A stretch of 64,000 nucleotides of DNA, taken from Chelonoidis abingdonii. Its lineage: Eukaryota; Chordata; Testudines; Testudinidae. The stretch spans positions 20,612,869-20,676,868 of the forward strand of contig NC_133790.1 in the NCBI RefSeq assembly GCF_003597395.2. Direction: 5' to 3'. A program made the position numbers and the translations under genes. This document shows, piece after piece, positions 36,910 to 49,135 of this stretch. Below the pieces are notes generated by a model. The model saw only the letters and a program-made list of their open reading frames with translations, did not search any database and had not been told where the DNA came from. Position 1 is the stretch's first letter. Every line of letters begins with the position of its first letter.

Positions 36910-37285
36910 GACTAAACTAAGCACAATACTGTCAGCCAGAAATACCAAAATCCTAATCCTACTTCTGTGACTTATTTGCTGTCTGGTCTTGGACATGTTC
37001 CTTAACTCTCTGTGGAGCACTTAACTCTTCTCCCTTTTATAGGCATGGAGCTCTCCTCTCTTCAGGCTGAGGGTAGGCAGGATGCAGAAAGCTTTTCTAT
37101 CATGTGCACGGCCTTAAGCACTAGCACACCACTTTGAAGGCTCACTGATAACTTCAAAAAAATGGGGGGAGGTGGAAATGGAGGCGTGGAGTTCAAAGCA
37201 GAGCAGTTGTCCCCATGTGTGTGCCCCATCTGAAAAACAGGGATAGCAATACTTACCTACCTTGCATGGTGAATTAAGAGTTTGA
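36910..37285 (+). repeat. MIR-like SINE
   Basis: Core motifs in order: ccaaaatcctaatcctacttctgtgacttatttgctgtctggtcttggacatgttccttaactctctgtgg, then after an insertion ccccatctgaaaaacagggatagcaatacttacctaccttgcatggtgaattaagag. These match the ancient MIR core region. Confidence 0.6.
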
Positions 37286-40200
37286 TTCTGTAGCCCTCTG
37301 CTCGAGCTGAGAGTAGTACTTACGTGCAACTAAACCCACTGAGGTCACTGAGACTAATCATGTGAGTACTATTCAGTACAAGTAAAGATTGCAGAATTGG
37401 GTCTTCACTGTGTCTAAAGTGTTTTTATGATGTAAAAGTACTTTAGGACTGCTTAATAGTATTATGTTTCCCAGCGTTTCCTCTCATAATACAATACTTG
37501 TAGGGTTTTTTGTATTGTCCACTTAAGCACTTGATACTTTTGGCCATGGTTTCCCCCAGTCATACCTTTTGGAAACCCAGGTATGAATCTGTTTTGGAGT
37601 TTGAGTTCAGAGCTCAGCTCTTTCATCTTTCGTATGATGAGATGATATTTTGCTCTTTCTCTCCCTCTCTTTTAGTCTTTAATATGTCTGTGTGTGTGTA
37701 TGTATTAATAGTTCCCTCCTTGAACAGCTGGAAAGCATCTGCTTAAGATGTTAGTCTCATTATCCAGTTTGTTTTGTCAGTTTTTGTCAATAAATAAAGG
37801 CAGGTGTTTGATTTTGATTAAAACATTAACATCATGTTGGTCTCTTGTAATACCTGACGGTACAAGGAAATCAGATGACACTGTACAGAGCACAAGGAGA
37901 GCAGAGCAGCAGTTTATCACTTACAGCCCCTCTGCTTGTAAACTTTCTGTTCATGTGTAAATTGCAGGGGAGAATATTTGCCATTTTTTTCATTGTATAC
38001 ATATTAGAGTAGCAAAATCATGTGTCGTGTTTGTATATATGATGCTTACTGGAAGTGTATAATATATGTATCTACAGTTGTGTATATATGTATATAATGT
38101 GTTCTCTGTATAAAGAGAGTCAGTGAAAGAGAATATTAACTATAATGAAGTCATGAACTCAGGCTCCCGCTATAGGCATCTGCAAACACTGGTTACCCTG
38201 GCAACAAGTGGAAAGAGGTTGGAGAGAAAAGCTGGAGTAGGTTGTTGCACTGAATTGTTTTCAGCTTGTTTCTTCCTCACTAAAGCAGGGAGATGTTGAA
38301 AGGTATGATGTGCCTCTTTCTATTGTATATATTATATTATGTATAACAGAGAGCTGTAGGGAAGGGGTACGCCAAAATGTTATCTTATTCAGCTTCATTT
38401 TGCTCAGACAGACATGAACTTTTCTATTTAAATATTAACATAAATTTTCTATGTTGCAAATGCGTATTTTCCCTTTGTGCTTACAGTTTGCAAGTTGCAC
38501 TGTAGTGTTTGAGTGCCAAATAAATCTCTGAAGTACTGTGTCTGTCCCGTCTTCTGCCCAGGGACTGGTGACTATTGCATACTCTTAATGTCTTCAAAAA
38601 CTGATTTTATTTTGAAGCTGGGTTTGTAGAACTAACGTCTGAAAATCTACCAGGCTTGTACCAGTACTGTGTGATATAGAAAGATCTAGTTGAACAGGAC
38701 TAAAAATGAGCTTCTGAACACCTCTAGACTGTGCTGTATCGATTTCGTTGTGCTCTTGTGCTGATGCAGAATATTGTAGCTCATGACTTAGTGGAGTCCT
38801 TGCCTCCCTGGGGAAAGTTTTTATAAGCAGAACTAGGACATTATATTTGTCGGGGCTGTACAGTGTCTTCCACAAAGGCAAGAATCAGGATATTTTCTTC
38901 AGAATCTATTTTAGATGGATAGAAGAAAATTGAATTGTCTTTTTTTTGTTTAATCCTTCAGTCTCTTGCTTTTTCTGTTGAAGGAGAAGAAATGTAGTGA
39001 ATAACTTTCCATTATATTGAAGTGTCGTTGGTACAAATTATGACAGGGATATTTGTATATGTATGTGTACACATCTACATGCAGTGAGACCACAGGTTAA
39101 GTGAAATTTTTTGGTATTTTGTTTGTAAATTCAGTTTTTAAACTTAGGAAAAAAAGATGTTGTTCTCAAGTAACCGTGGCACAAAACATCATAATCACAA
39201 GAGAATAAAGAGTCTCAGCCAATATAGGGGCATAATTCGGTCACTGGGCATTTAACACCTCTGAGAGTAGAGTTATTGATTGATTAACTTGACATTGGCT
39301 CCTCGTTCTGGTAGTCTGGAGAATTCATTACAATATTACATTAACAATCACTGTTTCCGGAAAGATCTCAATACAAATTCATATTTAGAGTTATCAGATT
39401 CATGTCCTTTCATTTGTATTCTCTTAAGAGTGAAAGGGAGCTGGCAAATTAAATCTAATTTTATTCAAGTAAAATCTAATCTTACTCTGTAAAACTAGAT
39501 ATACAAGACAAATTCAAAAGAAATTAATAAAGTAAATTACTGAATATGGAACAAGTACATGGATAGACTACGTATATTTCAAGCTAGCAGCATTAGGCTA
39601 AAATTTGATTGCTCAGAAGACCCAATCAGTCAGGTCACGTGACACAATCTAGTTAGAATCAAAATATAGCAAATCAGTCCAAACAATGAAATACCTTATA
39701 ATCAAATAAAGCAAATAATCAGCATTAAAAGATAAGTATTCAATCATTAAGCAATAACAGAAATCACAGCATTTAATGTGAATGAGTAGTAAACTTTAGT
39801 TAGTTGCTGAATTATTACGCCCCTGATATGGCTTAGCAGTCAGTGACATGTGATTTCTTCTTAGGTTACAGGATTTACAGCATACTCATATTTAGGATTT
39901 TATCTAATGAAAGTAACTGTAGATGGCAAACCTAGGTGAATAAAGACCACTTTATGCTTATCCCAAATTCTTAGAATCTGTCATCTGAGATGTTGCAGCG
40001 GCAAGGTGGAATTTGATAGCATGGCTGTTGTACAGGATAATCCCCCAAAATTGTCAGTGTTCTCCTGCTTCTCTTTTGGGGAGGCTGTGATGTTCCTTCC
40101 TGTCTACGTCAGAGTCAGAAGAATTTTTCTGCAGTCATTTGAGTCTGGAAGTCGAGAGCATCTAGCCCACAACATATTCTCAAAGGCCAGCAGCATATAG

Positions 40201-40345
40201 GGCATTCATCCCGTCTTCAGTCCACTTCAGGGCTGCTGTTCTTTTTGTACACAGCTTCTGATACTCTTGCTTATTGTTAAACCACACTTACACCTGGTGT
40301 AGAGCGAATCCAAGGTAGCAGGCATCAGTTTAGGTGACGTTTCAT

Positions 40346-40368
40346 TTTTTTTTTTTTTTTTTTTTTTA
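40346..40368. repeat. T23 homopolymer
   Basis: A long uninterrupted T run; possibly the A-tail of a - strand retroposed sequence, though nothing recognisable follows it. Confidence 0.8.
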
Positions 40369-40571
40369 AACATTAACACTTGCAAGTAGCAATATTTTCA
40401 TCACCACCTGCTTGGTAAACTTTTTCTCACAAACTGTCAAGAAATTTAGGAAATGTAACTCATTATAATAATTCTACCTAGATAAGGAATCGAGGTTAGC
40501 TAGGTATTCCTTTAATAGAGTGGCAGGTTCTTCACGCCATAAACCTTCCTTTCAAACTCCTGCTGCAAAGG

Positions 40572-41147
40572 AACATAAGAACGGCCATACTGGGTCAAAC
40601 CAAAGGTCCATCTAGTCCAGTATCCTGTTTACCGACCGTGGCCATATGCCAGGTGCCCAGAGGGAGTGAACCTAACAGGTAATGATCAAGTGATCTCTCT
40701 TGCCGTCCATCTCCACCTTTGACAAACAGAGTCTGGGACACCCATTCCTTTACCAATGCTGGTAATAGCCATTAATGGACTAAACCTCCATGAATTTATC
40801 TAATTCTCTTTTAAACGCTGTTATAGTCCTAGCCTTCACAACCTCCTCAGGCAAGGAGTTCCACAAGTTGACTGTGCGCTGTGTGAAGAAGAACTTCCTT
40901 TTATTTGTTTTAAACCTGCTGCCTATTAATTACATTTGGTGACCAGTAGTTCTTGTATTATGGGAAGAAGTAAATAACTTTTCCTTATCTGCTTTCTCCA
41001 CATCACTTATGATTTTATATACCTCTATCATATCCCCCCTTAGTCTTCTCTTTTCCAAGCTGAAAAGTCCTACCCTCTTCAATCTCTCTGCATATGGGAC
41101 CTGTTCCAAACCCCTAATCATTTTAGGTGCCCTTCTCTGGACCTTTT
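40572..41147 (-). mobile_element. CR1 LINE 3' end, antisense
   Basis: The 3' UTR motifs in antisense (gaacataagaacggccatactgggtca...) run into the end of ORF2. On the - strand 41121-40930 reads [37 protein letters not shown], the standard CR1 ORF2 C-terminus. The sequence is comparatively well preserved, so this is one of the younger CR1 copies here. It is 5'-truncated. Confidence 0.92.
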
Positions 41148-42217
41148 ACAGACAAGAACCAAGCAGCAGAACATCAGTATAACAGATTGTGAGATGTTAG
41201 CTACGTTGGATGGAGATGGAAAAGCGGTTTTCTCATTGCAAAAATACTGTTTTCTCCAGAAATGGTGGCAAGTTGAAATATATATTCCTTGGGTAGTAAA
41301 CGTTGTTATCAGTTAGTGAATCTAAGAAAGCTAACAGTTATTTCAGCCTGTCCTTTCCAGAAAAGACTATGATTAGGATCTTATGGTAGTCAGTGAAAAA
41401 TATACTACTCATATAAAATATGCAGTCCTGGCCTTAGAATCTATGAAAATTGCATTCAGTAAAATATTTTTCTAGTATAAATTAGTATGGGTATGTGTGG
41501 GGCTGGCGTAGAGAGAAAGATAGTGTGCAAACTAGTACACACACTATAAGGATTTGAGCTGTACATGTATATACTTTTGAATGCCAGAATCTGGGAATTT
41601 CACAATGTGTTGATGTAAAAAAAAACACATTAGTAAAACTACAGTAGATAATTCTTTGTCTCCAAATAGGATAAGCCAAGCTGCTGCTTCCACTGTGTCC
41701 TGGCACTCATCATAAATAACCTTATATCTTGCTTTAAGGAGGTTTTTAATATAGTATGTATCTTTTGTCACCAATAATCAGACACAGATCTCTTGGATCA
41801 CTGCTGGCATGGCGCACTAGCCAACTATTCTACCTCTGCATTGTCTATGTAACAGTGCTTATGACAGGAATTCCAATCCCTAGCTCTCAAAAGTTGGTGA
41901 TCTTATATACGCATTTAGGAAATTCATTTGGCACACGGACGTGCCTTTGCATATGTGAGAATTATTTATCACACCCTGTTCCATCCAACCTTTAAAAATG
42001 CTATGTTTTTAAAGGCTTCATGAAAATCTGTGCTTTAATTGATGGTACCAAGTGTCAGAATTGTAATGTTGCCACTTCAAATTGCCAATATTTAATTTCA
42101 GTCATGCTGTGGTTGAATAGTGGCAGAGTAACAAAATGCCCACCAGTTGTAAAATACACACAAAATAATTAGAATTGAAAAGATTTCTTATCTGTGAATT
42201 ATCTTTCGTTAATGAAG

Positions 42218-42382
42218 AGGAGGAGGAACTGGAAGGACCTTTGGAAGGGCTTGGATTTCAGCAGCAAGAGTCCCGACTTTGCCAGCAGATGAAAATGGCT
42301 ACTGTTGCTCCGTCGCCTGAGGCTGCACACTGGCAAGTGGAATCAGTGACCAGCACAAGCTCAGGACATGGCTGTACCCAGG
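42218..42382 (+). CDS. Coding exon with acidic start, phase 1/1
   Basis: The exon is 165 nt, so skipping it would keep the frame. The acceptor (ttatctttcgttaatgaag) has a poor pyrimidine tract, but phase 1 picks this AG over the nearby in-line AGs. The donor is CAGG|GTAAGA. The product reads EEEELEGPLEGLGFQQQ followed by a mixed Gln/Ser/Thr-rich segment ending SGHGCTQ. The split codons at both ends match the flanking exons: G plus AG on the left, G plus CC on the right. The weak acceptor and neutral length make it a candidate cassette exon. Confidence 0.8.
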
Positions 42383-43094
42383 GTAAGAGTGTTTCATGCT
42401 CCATAGAAGCTGAATGGTCTTTCTTTTGGTTTCATTTCTGAACGTTTGTTTTAATAAGCAATGAATCCATCTGTAACAATCTTGTACCCACCATGGAATA
42501 TGCTTTCTCCAGCTTTCTCTCCATGCCTTCGGTCTGCTAGATTTTACAGACATTCATGGCAATGGCCCAGCTTCCTGGAGAAGTGCCTTATAATTCTTCA
42601 TTGGTAATTTTCTTTGGCATATGACTTGCATGCTGAATACCAGTGGCAGCATAGCCAAACAAAAAGCACCATTGTACCTGGCCTTTACTCTGTAGTCTAT
42701 GCTGCTTTTAAAGTAATAGTCAGTTTAAAAAATAAAAAGCTTACTGAGGTCACCTAAGATCTGCAGTATACCAAATCCAAAGGAGCTGTTAACATGTCCA
42801 ATCCTTTTGTCACTGCTTCAGTTAGGCACTTGGCTAACAGAGGATTCCTTCAGTGTCCCAGATAAATTGGATACAGTTTGAAAGCAAAATCGGAAATTCA
42901 CATTTATTACCTTTTTTTTTTTTCCATGACTCTTCTCTTCTAATTAAACTGCTGGAGTGCCTGCCTCATGGAAAAAGATTTTCAGCGAGATTCAGATAGA
43001 GATTGGACATTTATGTGGATAACAAGAATATTCATAGTTATAACAGTTAATGCTTTTTTGAAAAAATAAAGCCTCATGCTTCAGGGCGTAAGCC

Positions 43095-43225
43095 TGTCTC
43101 TCTGACTGTTAGGGACTGGGGTAGGGACTGACTTGTTCTGTGTTTGTACAGCACCGAGCACTTTGGGGTCCTGGTCCATGATTAGGGCTCCTAGGTATTA
43201 TAGTAATACAAATATAAATAATAAG
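43095..43225 (+). repeat. SINE 3' tail, sense
   Basis: Reads gactgttagggactgg...gacttgttctgtgtttgtacagcaccgagcactttggggtcctggtccatgattagggctcctaggtattatagtaatacaaatataaataa, the tail of the turtle-type SINE family. Confidence 0.7.
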
Positions 43226-43263
43226 ATGATACCTACATGGGAAGCAGGTTATCCTGCATTTGC

Positions 43264-43402
43264 CTTCTGCTGTGTTTCTTGCACCTTCCTCTGAAGCATC
43301 TGGCACTGTCCACACTCGGAGACAAGATACTATGATATATCTTGTCTCCAGTTGTGGACAGTGCCAGATGCTTCAGAGGAAGGTGCAGGAAACATAGCAG
43401 AG
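43264..43402. repeat. CR1-tail fold-back: 65-bp inverted repeat with 8-nt loop
   Basis: The left arm 43264-43329 and right arm 43338-43402 are near-perfect reverse complements (gcaccttcctctgaagcatctggcactgtccac against its complement). The arm sequence belongs to the CR1 3' UTR (ctctgaagcatctggc...ggagacaagatact). It therefore looks like two CR1 tails head to head. The transcribed intron RNA would form a long hairpin. Confidence 0.9.
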
Positions 43403-43861
43403 GGACCTCAGGTCTGATTGAGAGTGGCAGATCTGATGTTCCTCTGTAGTATTAACGACACACCAAATTCAGTTTTACATCATTTTATAGGTGATGTTGT
43501 GTCTGCTTTCCTCGCAGGCCTTCGTAATTGGGAGTTCCATTTGGCTCTGATTAAATAGACCTGCCTAATCCCAATAAAACTGCCCAGCCTCTTACAGGTT
43601 TCTAGAACTGAAAGTGTTTAATTTGAAGAGCCAGAAGTTATAGTACTTCTTGTTATTGTACCTCTTACAGAGGCTCACATCATGGATCAGGCTTGCATAA
43701 TTTGATTTTATTGGTTGGTTGTTTTTGATGGAGTATTTTTTTGTCATAGTTCCATATAGAAGCAGTAGCAGTATGGCTGAGAAATCTCTATTGCGGTCTC
43801 TCTCCTCTCTATGGACTAAGTAGGTCGACTAAGAGACAGTGTCTTGTACTGATCACTATTA

Positions 43862-44090
43862 CAGAAATATTATTTTTAATTTGTATTGCTGTGGCTCCTA
43901 GGAGCGCTAATGATAGACCAGGGCCCCACAATGCCTAGGTGCCATGCAAGCACACGGCAAAAAGATAATCTGTACTCCAAAGAGCTTACAGTCTAAGTGT
44001 AAGACAAGACAAGACAGCTGGATACAAACAAGACAGACGGGGAGAGTACAAAGAAACAATGAGACAGGAAGATAATGTAGCTGTGCAGAT
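43862..44090 (-). repeat. SINE 3' part, inverted
   Basis: Reads aatttgtattgctgtggctcctaggagcgctaatgatagaccagggccccac...agatgataatct-like agataatctgtactccaaagagcttacagtctaagtg, the antisense of the SINE tail. A further related segment may extend to about 44380. Confidence 0.65.
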
Positions 44091-44709
44091 GTTTACAGGA
44101 AGCTCCTTCAAAGTGGAAGGGGCAAAATGGAATAAGGTGCTTGTTTGAACAAGCAGACAGTGGATGCTGGGACCACTGGCTGATCTGAGGTGGGAGTCAA
44201 CACCTCAGCAGTGGATGAGAGATGATAGGTTGGATGGGGTAGACCATGAGAGTGGTCTTGACAGGCAGCTTAAGTTAGATTGCAGTAGAGAAGAAGGAGC
44301 CTGTGGAGGGCTTCAAAGAGAGGAGTGACATGGTCAAAGTGATGGTCTAGGAAAACTAACTTTGCAGTGGCATCTTGAATGGATGTGAGTGGAGCAATAT
44401 TACATTTGCCACGTATTGTGCTTTTCAAGGAAAGTTTGAGAAATTGTGTCTTTCAAGAAATGTCACTGCGTTTTTGCTGTTATCTAGAGCATGAACTGCA
44501 GAATCCTGAATCATTTTCTGCCACTTGGCATCTCTTTCTGCTGTTCCATTTCTTTTTCCATTTCTGAGTCTTCGTACAAAAATCTTTGCCATGAAATATA
44601 TGGCTGGCTCAGATGATTTTTTTTTTAACTACGGTATTGTTTTCTATCCTTTGACATATGTAATCATGGAAAACCACTAAAATTCTTTTCCTGATTCTTT
44701 TCTCCTCAG

Positions 44710-44936
44710 CCTCCGGTTCCAAGCCAGAAATCAGTTCCAATTCACAGTCCTTGGGAAGCCAGCAGAGCAAGGCAGATAGTACCCGAGTAAAAACCCGCAT
44801 TCTGCCCACCATGCCAAAGCTTTTTATCCCTTCATCTATCACCAAATTCCCACCTGAGATCACTGTCACCCCACCAACACCAACCTTACTTTCTCCAAAG
44901 GGCAGCATTTCAGAAGAGACAAAGCAAAAATTAAAG
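44710..44936 (+). CDS. Coding exon with [20 protein letters not shown] block, phase 1/0
   Basis: The acceptor is ttttctcctcag and the donor is TTAAAG|GTAATT. The encoded segment starts [20 protein letters not shown]. It continues with [18 protein letters not shown], a hydrophobic/proline block that looks like the best conserved part of the visible protein, then TP-rich sequence and [10 protein letters not shown]. Several SP/TP dipeptides could be proline-directed phosphorylation sites (inference). The exon ends exactly on a codon, matching the start of the last exon. Confidence 0.9.
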
Positions 44937-45478
44937 GTAATTCAAGAAAAAGAATAACTTTTAGGACATGTTTGGGTTTTGCCTTAATTCTCCCTTTAAA
45001 ATGAAATTTTTCATGTCACTGGAACAATTGCTCCTTTTCCCAGCCCATCACAGGAGATGGTACAGGGTGTGGTCTGAGGCCTACCTTCTCCCAAGTGGAG
45101 TTACTTTATGGACTAGTGAAGTGTAGGCTGTAGGTGAGCTCATAGCTATCATGGTCCCAGTGGTTGCAGGAGTTCATAGCTACTGCAGTCCTAGCAGTAG
45201 TCATGAAAAAGGATGAAGTAGAAATACAGTCTGAGTGGGATATCCAGCTGTTCCAGTCTGTGTCTTGCTATAGAGAGAACTTCAGGAGTACTGGCTGTGG
45301 GGAGGCTTACAGATGATTCAGTATTATGGAGCCACGAGCTGGGACAAAGTTTTACAAATAAGGGGACTCATGAATGTTGAGAAATAGCAGACATTTGTCC
45401 TTGAGTCCTGTGATTGTGGGTTTATTCTAACTATTCAGCAATATATTTCTCTTTTTTTTTCTTTTCTCTTTGGATCAG
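44937..45478 (+). other. Fourth visible intron (542 bp)
   Basis: Bounded by GTAATT and a strong pyrimidine tract plus AG. No repeat or other feature is recognisable. Confidence 0.8.
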
Positions 45479-45622
45479 TCTGCTATTTTGTCTGCTCAGT
45501 CTGCAGCAAATGTAAAGAAGGAGAGTCTTTGTCAGCCAGCATTGGAGATCTTAGAAACCTCAAGCCAAGAGTCCTCACTGGAGAGTGATACTGATGAAGA
45601 TGACGACTACATGGACATATGA
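45479..45622 (+). CDS. Terminal coding exon, acidic C-terminus DDDYMDI, stop
   Basis: A long pyrimidine tract and acceptor (ctctttggatcag) lead into 47 codons and a TGA stop at 45620-45622. The product begins [18 protein letters not shown] and ends with a Ser/Glu/Asp-rich tail, [13 protein letters not shown]. The [13 protein letters not shown] pattern resembles a CK2-type phosphorylated acidic tail (inference). The reading frame closes well before the AATAAA at 46770, as expected for a last exon that also carries the 3' UTR. Confidence 0.9.
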   Translation, partial: SAILSAQSAANVKKESLCQPALEILETSSQESSLESDTDEDDDYMDI

Positions 45623-46795
45623 ATAGATTGCAGTGGTCATCACCAACAACACCAACCATATAACTATTCTTCTTGTTGTCAGCATCACTGCCAGGCAGCA
45701 CATCTTGCTCTTTGTTGGCATTATCCTCCAATTAATCTTCATCAGCATTGTGTCATTCACCTCCATTATTTTCACCACCATCACTGCCTCTGTATTGCCT
45801 TCAGAAACTTCTCCATTCTACCCATCCTGGTGCTTGACAGAAAGAATGATTGGTCACCAGCTAGTTAATTCATCTGGACCAAAACACCACCCTTTAAACT
45901 CCAGTAAAGCCAGTCTTGTGAGCTGCAGTCATTTCTTTCTACTTGCTCTTGCTTCTCCAAACCAGATCCTTGGGAGCCATTCCAGTGGCTTTTTCTTTAA
46001 AGCTTCCCGTTGGCTGTCTTTTAGCATTTCCCCCTAGTTGACTTTTTCTCCAGATAATTTAGCAGCCCAGCCTCCTGCTCTGTGTTTCCAGCAAAGCTGA
46101 GTGGAGTGGAGGGAAGATGTTGGCAAGCCAGCAAAGGTTTGTCCTGGCATTACTGATTTCCCATGCCTTCTGGAGAGAAATGGTGAGTGTTTGGCTTCTT
46201 GGCACAGCCATAGGACATGTCAGAAATTGGCTGGATGATAGATTACCAGAAAGCTGGGTTTCCAATGTGGGCAGAAGTTTTGTCCCTCCCACCTTGTGCT
46301 CATTTCACTCTTACGTGTAAAGTCCGATAAAAGATTATTTACCTGAATGTTGGCTCAAAGAACTGGACTGAAGACACATGTTCCAGCATTGTCTTATGGT
46401 CCCTTCTCTTCTAATTGCCTTGGACAAGCATTTTGGGCAAGGGGCTAGATGATATTTTTATGATGGTATTGAGGAATGTTATAGATTTCAATACCATTTC
46501 AGTCTGTTTTTTACAGAATGACACAAAAAGGTGTTTTTTATCTATCTGAAGAGGGATTGCTCACAGTTATTTATATGGGAAAATAATGGTAACAAACAGC
46601 ATCTTTTTCTACTCAATGTTAACTTTGTAAAATAATGCAAACCATGCAAAAAAATATATATATATGCCACATATATAATATGCATACAGCTTGCCATGTT
46701 AGATTGCTCTTTGTGTTTGGGGGGAGGTGTTTTTTGTGCCGTACGGAGCTTTGTATAAACGTTTTTTCTAATAAAGTAAAAATGTGCTCATGGTT
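45623..46795 (+). other. 3' untranslated region
   Basis: From the stop codon to about 20 nt past the poly(A) signal. It has no long convincing ORF, several Thr/Ile-like ATC/ACC repeats right after the stop, and a (TA)n patch near 46653-46665. The end point is estimated from the signal position. Confidence 0.7.
46770..46775 (+). terminator. Poly(A) signal AATAAA
   Basis: A canonical hexamer about 1.15 kb after the stop codon, followed within 10-40 nt by TG-rich sequence (aatgtgctcatggttgcctct and ctgctggttgg). This is the usual layout of a vertebrate cleavage site. Confidence 0.75.
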
Positions 46796-47039
46796 GCCTC
46801 TCTTAACTGCTGGTTGGAAAGAGCAGGATGTCTGTTCATCCTACCGTAATTCTGGAAAAGGTGCCCTTTGTGGTAAGAGGAGGGATGCAAGGGGGAAAAA
46901 AATCCATTATTTTGTAAAGACTGGCCACAAATCCATCTAAATGCACCTGGTCTCACATCTCCATCTCCTCAAGAACTGGCCAAGGCCAGTTCAGGCAGTG
47001 TTGCCAAACATGCAGCCACAGGGAGCCCTGCAACAGAAT

Positions 47040-47225
47040 CCATTCTACATTTTTTTTCATGACATATCTAGGGTATTATTATTTGTATTATTTTAACGCC
47101 TAAGAGCCCTGTTCATGGACCAGGACTCCATTGCGCTGGACATTGTACAAACACAGAACAAAAAGACAGTCCCTTCCTCAGAGCTTACAGTCCACTCTTT
47201 GGATAAAATAAGGGAAGAGAACATA
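47040..47225 (-). repeat. SINE 3' part, inverted
   Basis: Reads tattatttgtattattttaacgcctaagagccctgttcatggaccaggactccattgcgctggacattgtacaaacacagaacaaaaagacagtcccttcctcagagcttacag. It is a clean antisense copy of the tail at 43095-43225. Confidence 0.8.
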
Positions 47226-48939
47226 GCCCAGTGATGACATATTGAAAGAGTATTTAACTGTACAAAACTGAAATTCATACACTATCATAGCAATCACTTT
47301 TTCTCGTTAGGAGGAAGAACTTGTTTCTGTACATGAATCCTGAACTAGATATGAGCCCAGGTCAAAACAGAAATGCAAATATTTACAAACTTTGGAAGTG
47401 TTCAGGTCCACAATTTGCATTTCAGATCCATCATTCTAAACTTTAAGTACCACTACAGCGTTTAATTTGAATAGAGTATGACTGGGAAACTGACAGACGA
47501 GTCCACCAATCAGGACATCAACAAATTCTGATGAAACTAGGTCTAGTTAACAGAAATTACAAAATTATCTACATGAATCTGAGAGAGAGAGAGAATACTT
47601 GTCAGAATCAGTGAACAAGCAATGGAGATGTATTCGTTTTCAGTGAGGAAAGTATCCAGTGCTGTCTTGTTCATTAATTTGGCCTTCGTTTTTATAAACC
47701 AAATGCATAGCACACTATGTTTTGTAGACATTAACTGACTGAGTTGTTGTCTGTGAGTTTTTTTAACATCTCATGTTATGTGTCTGTTTCTACGTAACAT
47801 AAGGTCACCCAACAGGAGTAGTACAGTCCATCGCAAGAATTGAAGACAGTGAACATTATGGACCTCAGGGCCAAACGTCGATGGATCATATAATTCTATG
47901 CAATGTTCATTCAAACAAATGAACTTGACCATGTAGGTCTTTGGTCAATATATACTCTCAGATGAATGGTTACGTTTAAGATAATCTGAATTCTTGGCTC
48001 CATGTATATAGCATGAGTTTGGTGATACTGTACCAAGACTGAGGATTTGATTGGATTTGTGACAGCGTGTTTTCATTGTATTCCTTATACAATATAGCGA
48101 TTTTTCAGTAAAATTAATCTGGGTATTTTGTTTTAAAAACATTTAATTCCTAGGATATGATGATTTTTGTCTGCATAAATCAGAAACATATCTTTTTTTT
48201 AAAGAATTAAGTTTGTAAGTGCAAAGTATTATATTTACCTTTATTTCTCCTGAGGATTCCAAGGTGCTAGAAATTTTTCTGATCTATTTTCCATATTTTT
48301 CCAACATTTTCTAAAATATCTGGGTCTTTCTTTCACTCCAACCCCACCTCCTTTTTTATGAGATCGCCATTTTCTGGTAGCAAAGCAAGGTGAACATTGT
48401 AGGTCAGTTTGAAACACAGTGTTTTGTTTTTGTCTACAGTACTGTGTAATCTGTGCATTTGGCCTGGATTGAAAGCTCGCAGTTGCGTCTCTCTCTTCCT
48501 TTTATCTGTGATGCTTAATTCCCATTACCCTCAAGTGACGTGAGGACTTTCCTCTTTATGAACCACCTTCATGTGTATACCGATTTGGTACATGTACTGC
48601 CTCCTCCAAGCACCAGTCTTCAGCTACTGGCTACATACTGTGCTGGTAAGACTCATGCCATCTTTTATAATTGTATTTCTGCTGACTTCGGCCAAAGAAA
48701 CCACATACCTTCCTCATCCCCCAAACCATGGCTCCGTAAGTGGTGATTATTCAGTCACCATTCAACTCAGTGAAGCTTGTTCTGAGGCAAAAATGCCAGT
48801 AAGGATGCATTTTGTGTGACATGCTTGCTTTAAACCATGTACAAAAGGGACCACACGGTGAACCCCAACTCTTAAAAACCAAGAGAATGTAACTTGCCCT
48901 CATTATCGCCTTTTTTGAGAGGCTGGTCAGTAAAGTCCA

Positions 48940-49135
48940 ATAAAGTGGGATTTGTTCCAGTTATAGCCACTGGAGTAGCTGCACCAATGTAAAACCCTAA
49001 ACTAGACAGATAAAACTAATATTAGTCTTACTTCGGTGTAGTTTACCTCAGTTTCAAGCAGAGGTAAGATGTGGTGGTGCAAATCATATTTTATGGTGAC
49101 TTGAAATCCCCAGTGTAGATAAGACACAATTATCA
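48940..49135. repeat. Possible Harbinger-type MITE fragment
   Basis: Contains agctgcaccaatgtaaaaccctaaactagacag...ctacttcggtgtagtttacctcag...ccccagtgtagataagac, in the style of Harbinger-derived MITEs. No clear target duplication. Confidence 0.35.

Larger units (their letters stand above)
27438..42217 (+). other. Second visible intron (14.8 kb)
   Basis: Lies between phase-1 exon ends. It holds a hAT element, a Tigger-like fragment, a probable LTR, a SINE, an L2-like LINE remnant, MIR-like and CR1 fragments. No gene or repeat was recognised in 28036-29160, 29320-32140, 34400-35880, 37290-40565 and 41150-42217. These are AT-rich, with a TA/TG-rich patch near 38020-38100 and a T23 tract near 40346. 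Confidence 0.7.
42383..44709 (+). other. Third visible intron (2.3 kb)
   Basis: Bounded by GTAAGA and ttttctcctcag. It holds a SINE tail, the CR1 fold-back and a second, inverted SINE fragment. The rest (42383-43090 and 44350-44709) shows nothing recognisable. Confidence 0.75.
453..46795 (+). other. 3' part of an unidentified multi-exon protein-coding gene
   Basis: This is the span of the five exons and the 3' UTR listed separately. Their phases agree at every junction, so together they read as one open C-terminal region of about 235 residues. The predicted part is mostly disordered: a short charged helix-like segment ([15 protein letters not shown]), then Pro/Thr/Ser-rich sequence with a serine run, then a Glu-rich start to the third exon, a [20 protein letters not shown] block, and an acidic tail ([13 protein letters not shown]). 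There is no catalytic motif, membrane segment or zinc finger in the visible part. The composition would fit a regulatory or scaffold protein, but that is inference and I do not recognise the family. The N-terminal part and promoter are outside the window. Intergenic DNA starts after about 46795. Confidence 0.75.

Noticed and set aside
42175..42217. Open frame upstream of the third exon (starting near KRFLICELSFVNE)
   Set aside because: Only the acceptor at 42217 gives the phase needed to join the previous exon; the upstream codons read as intron.
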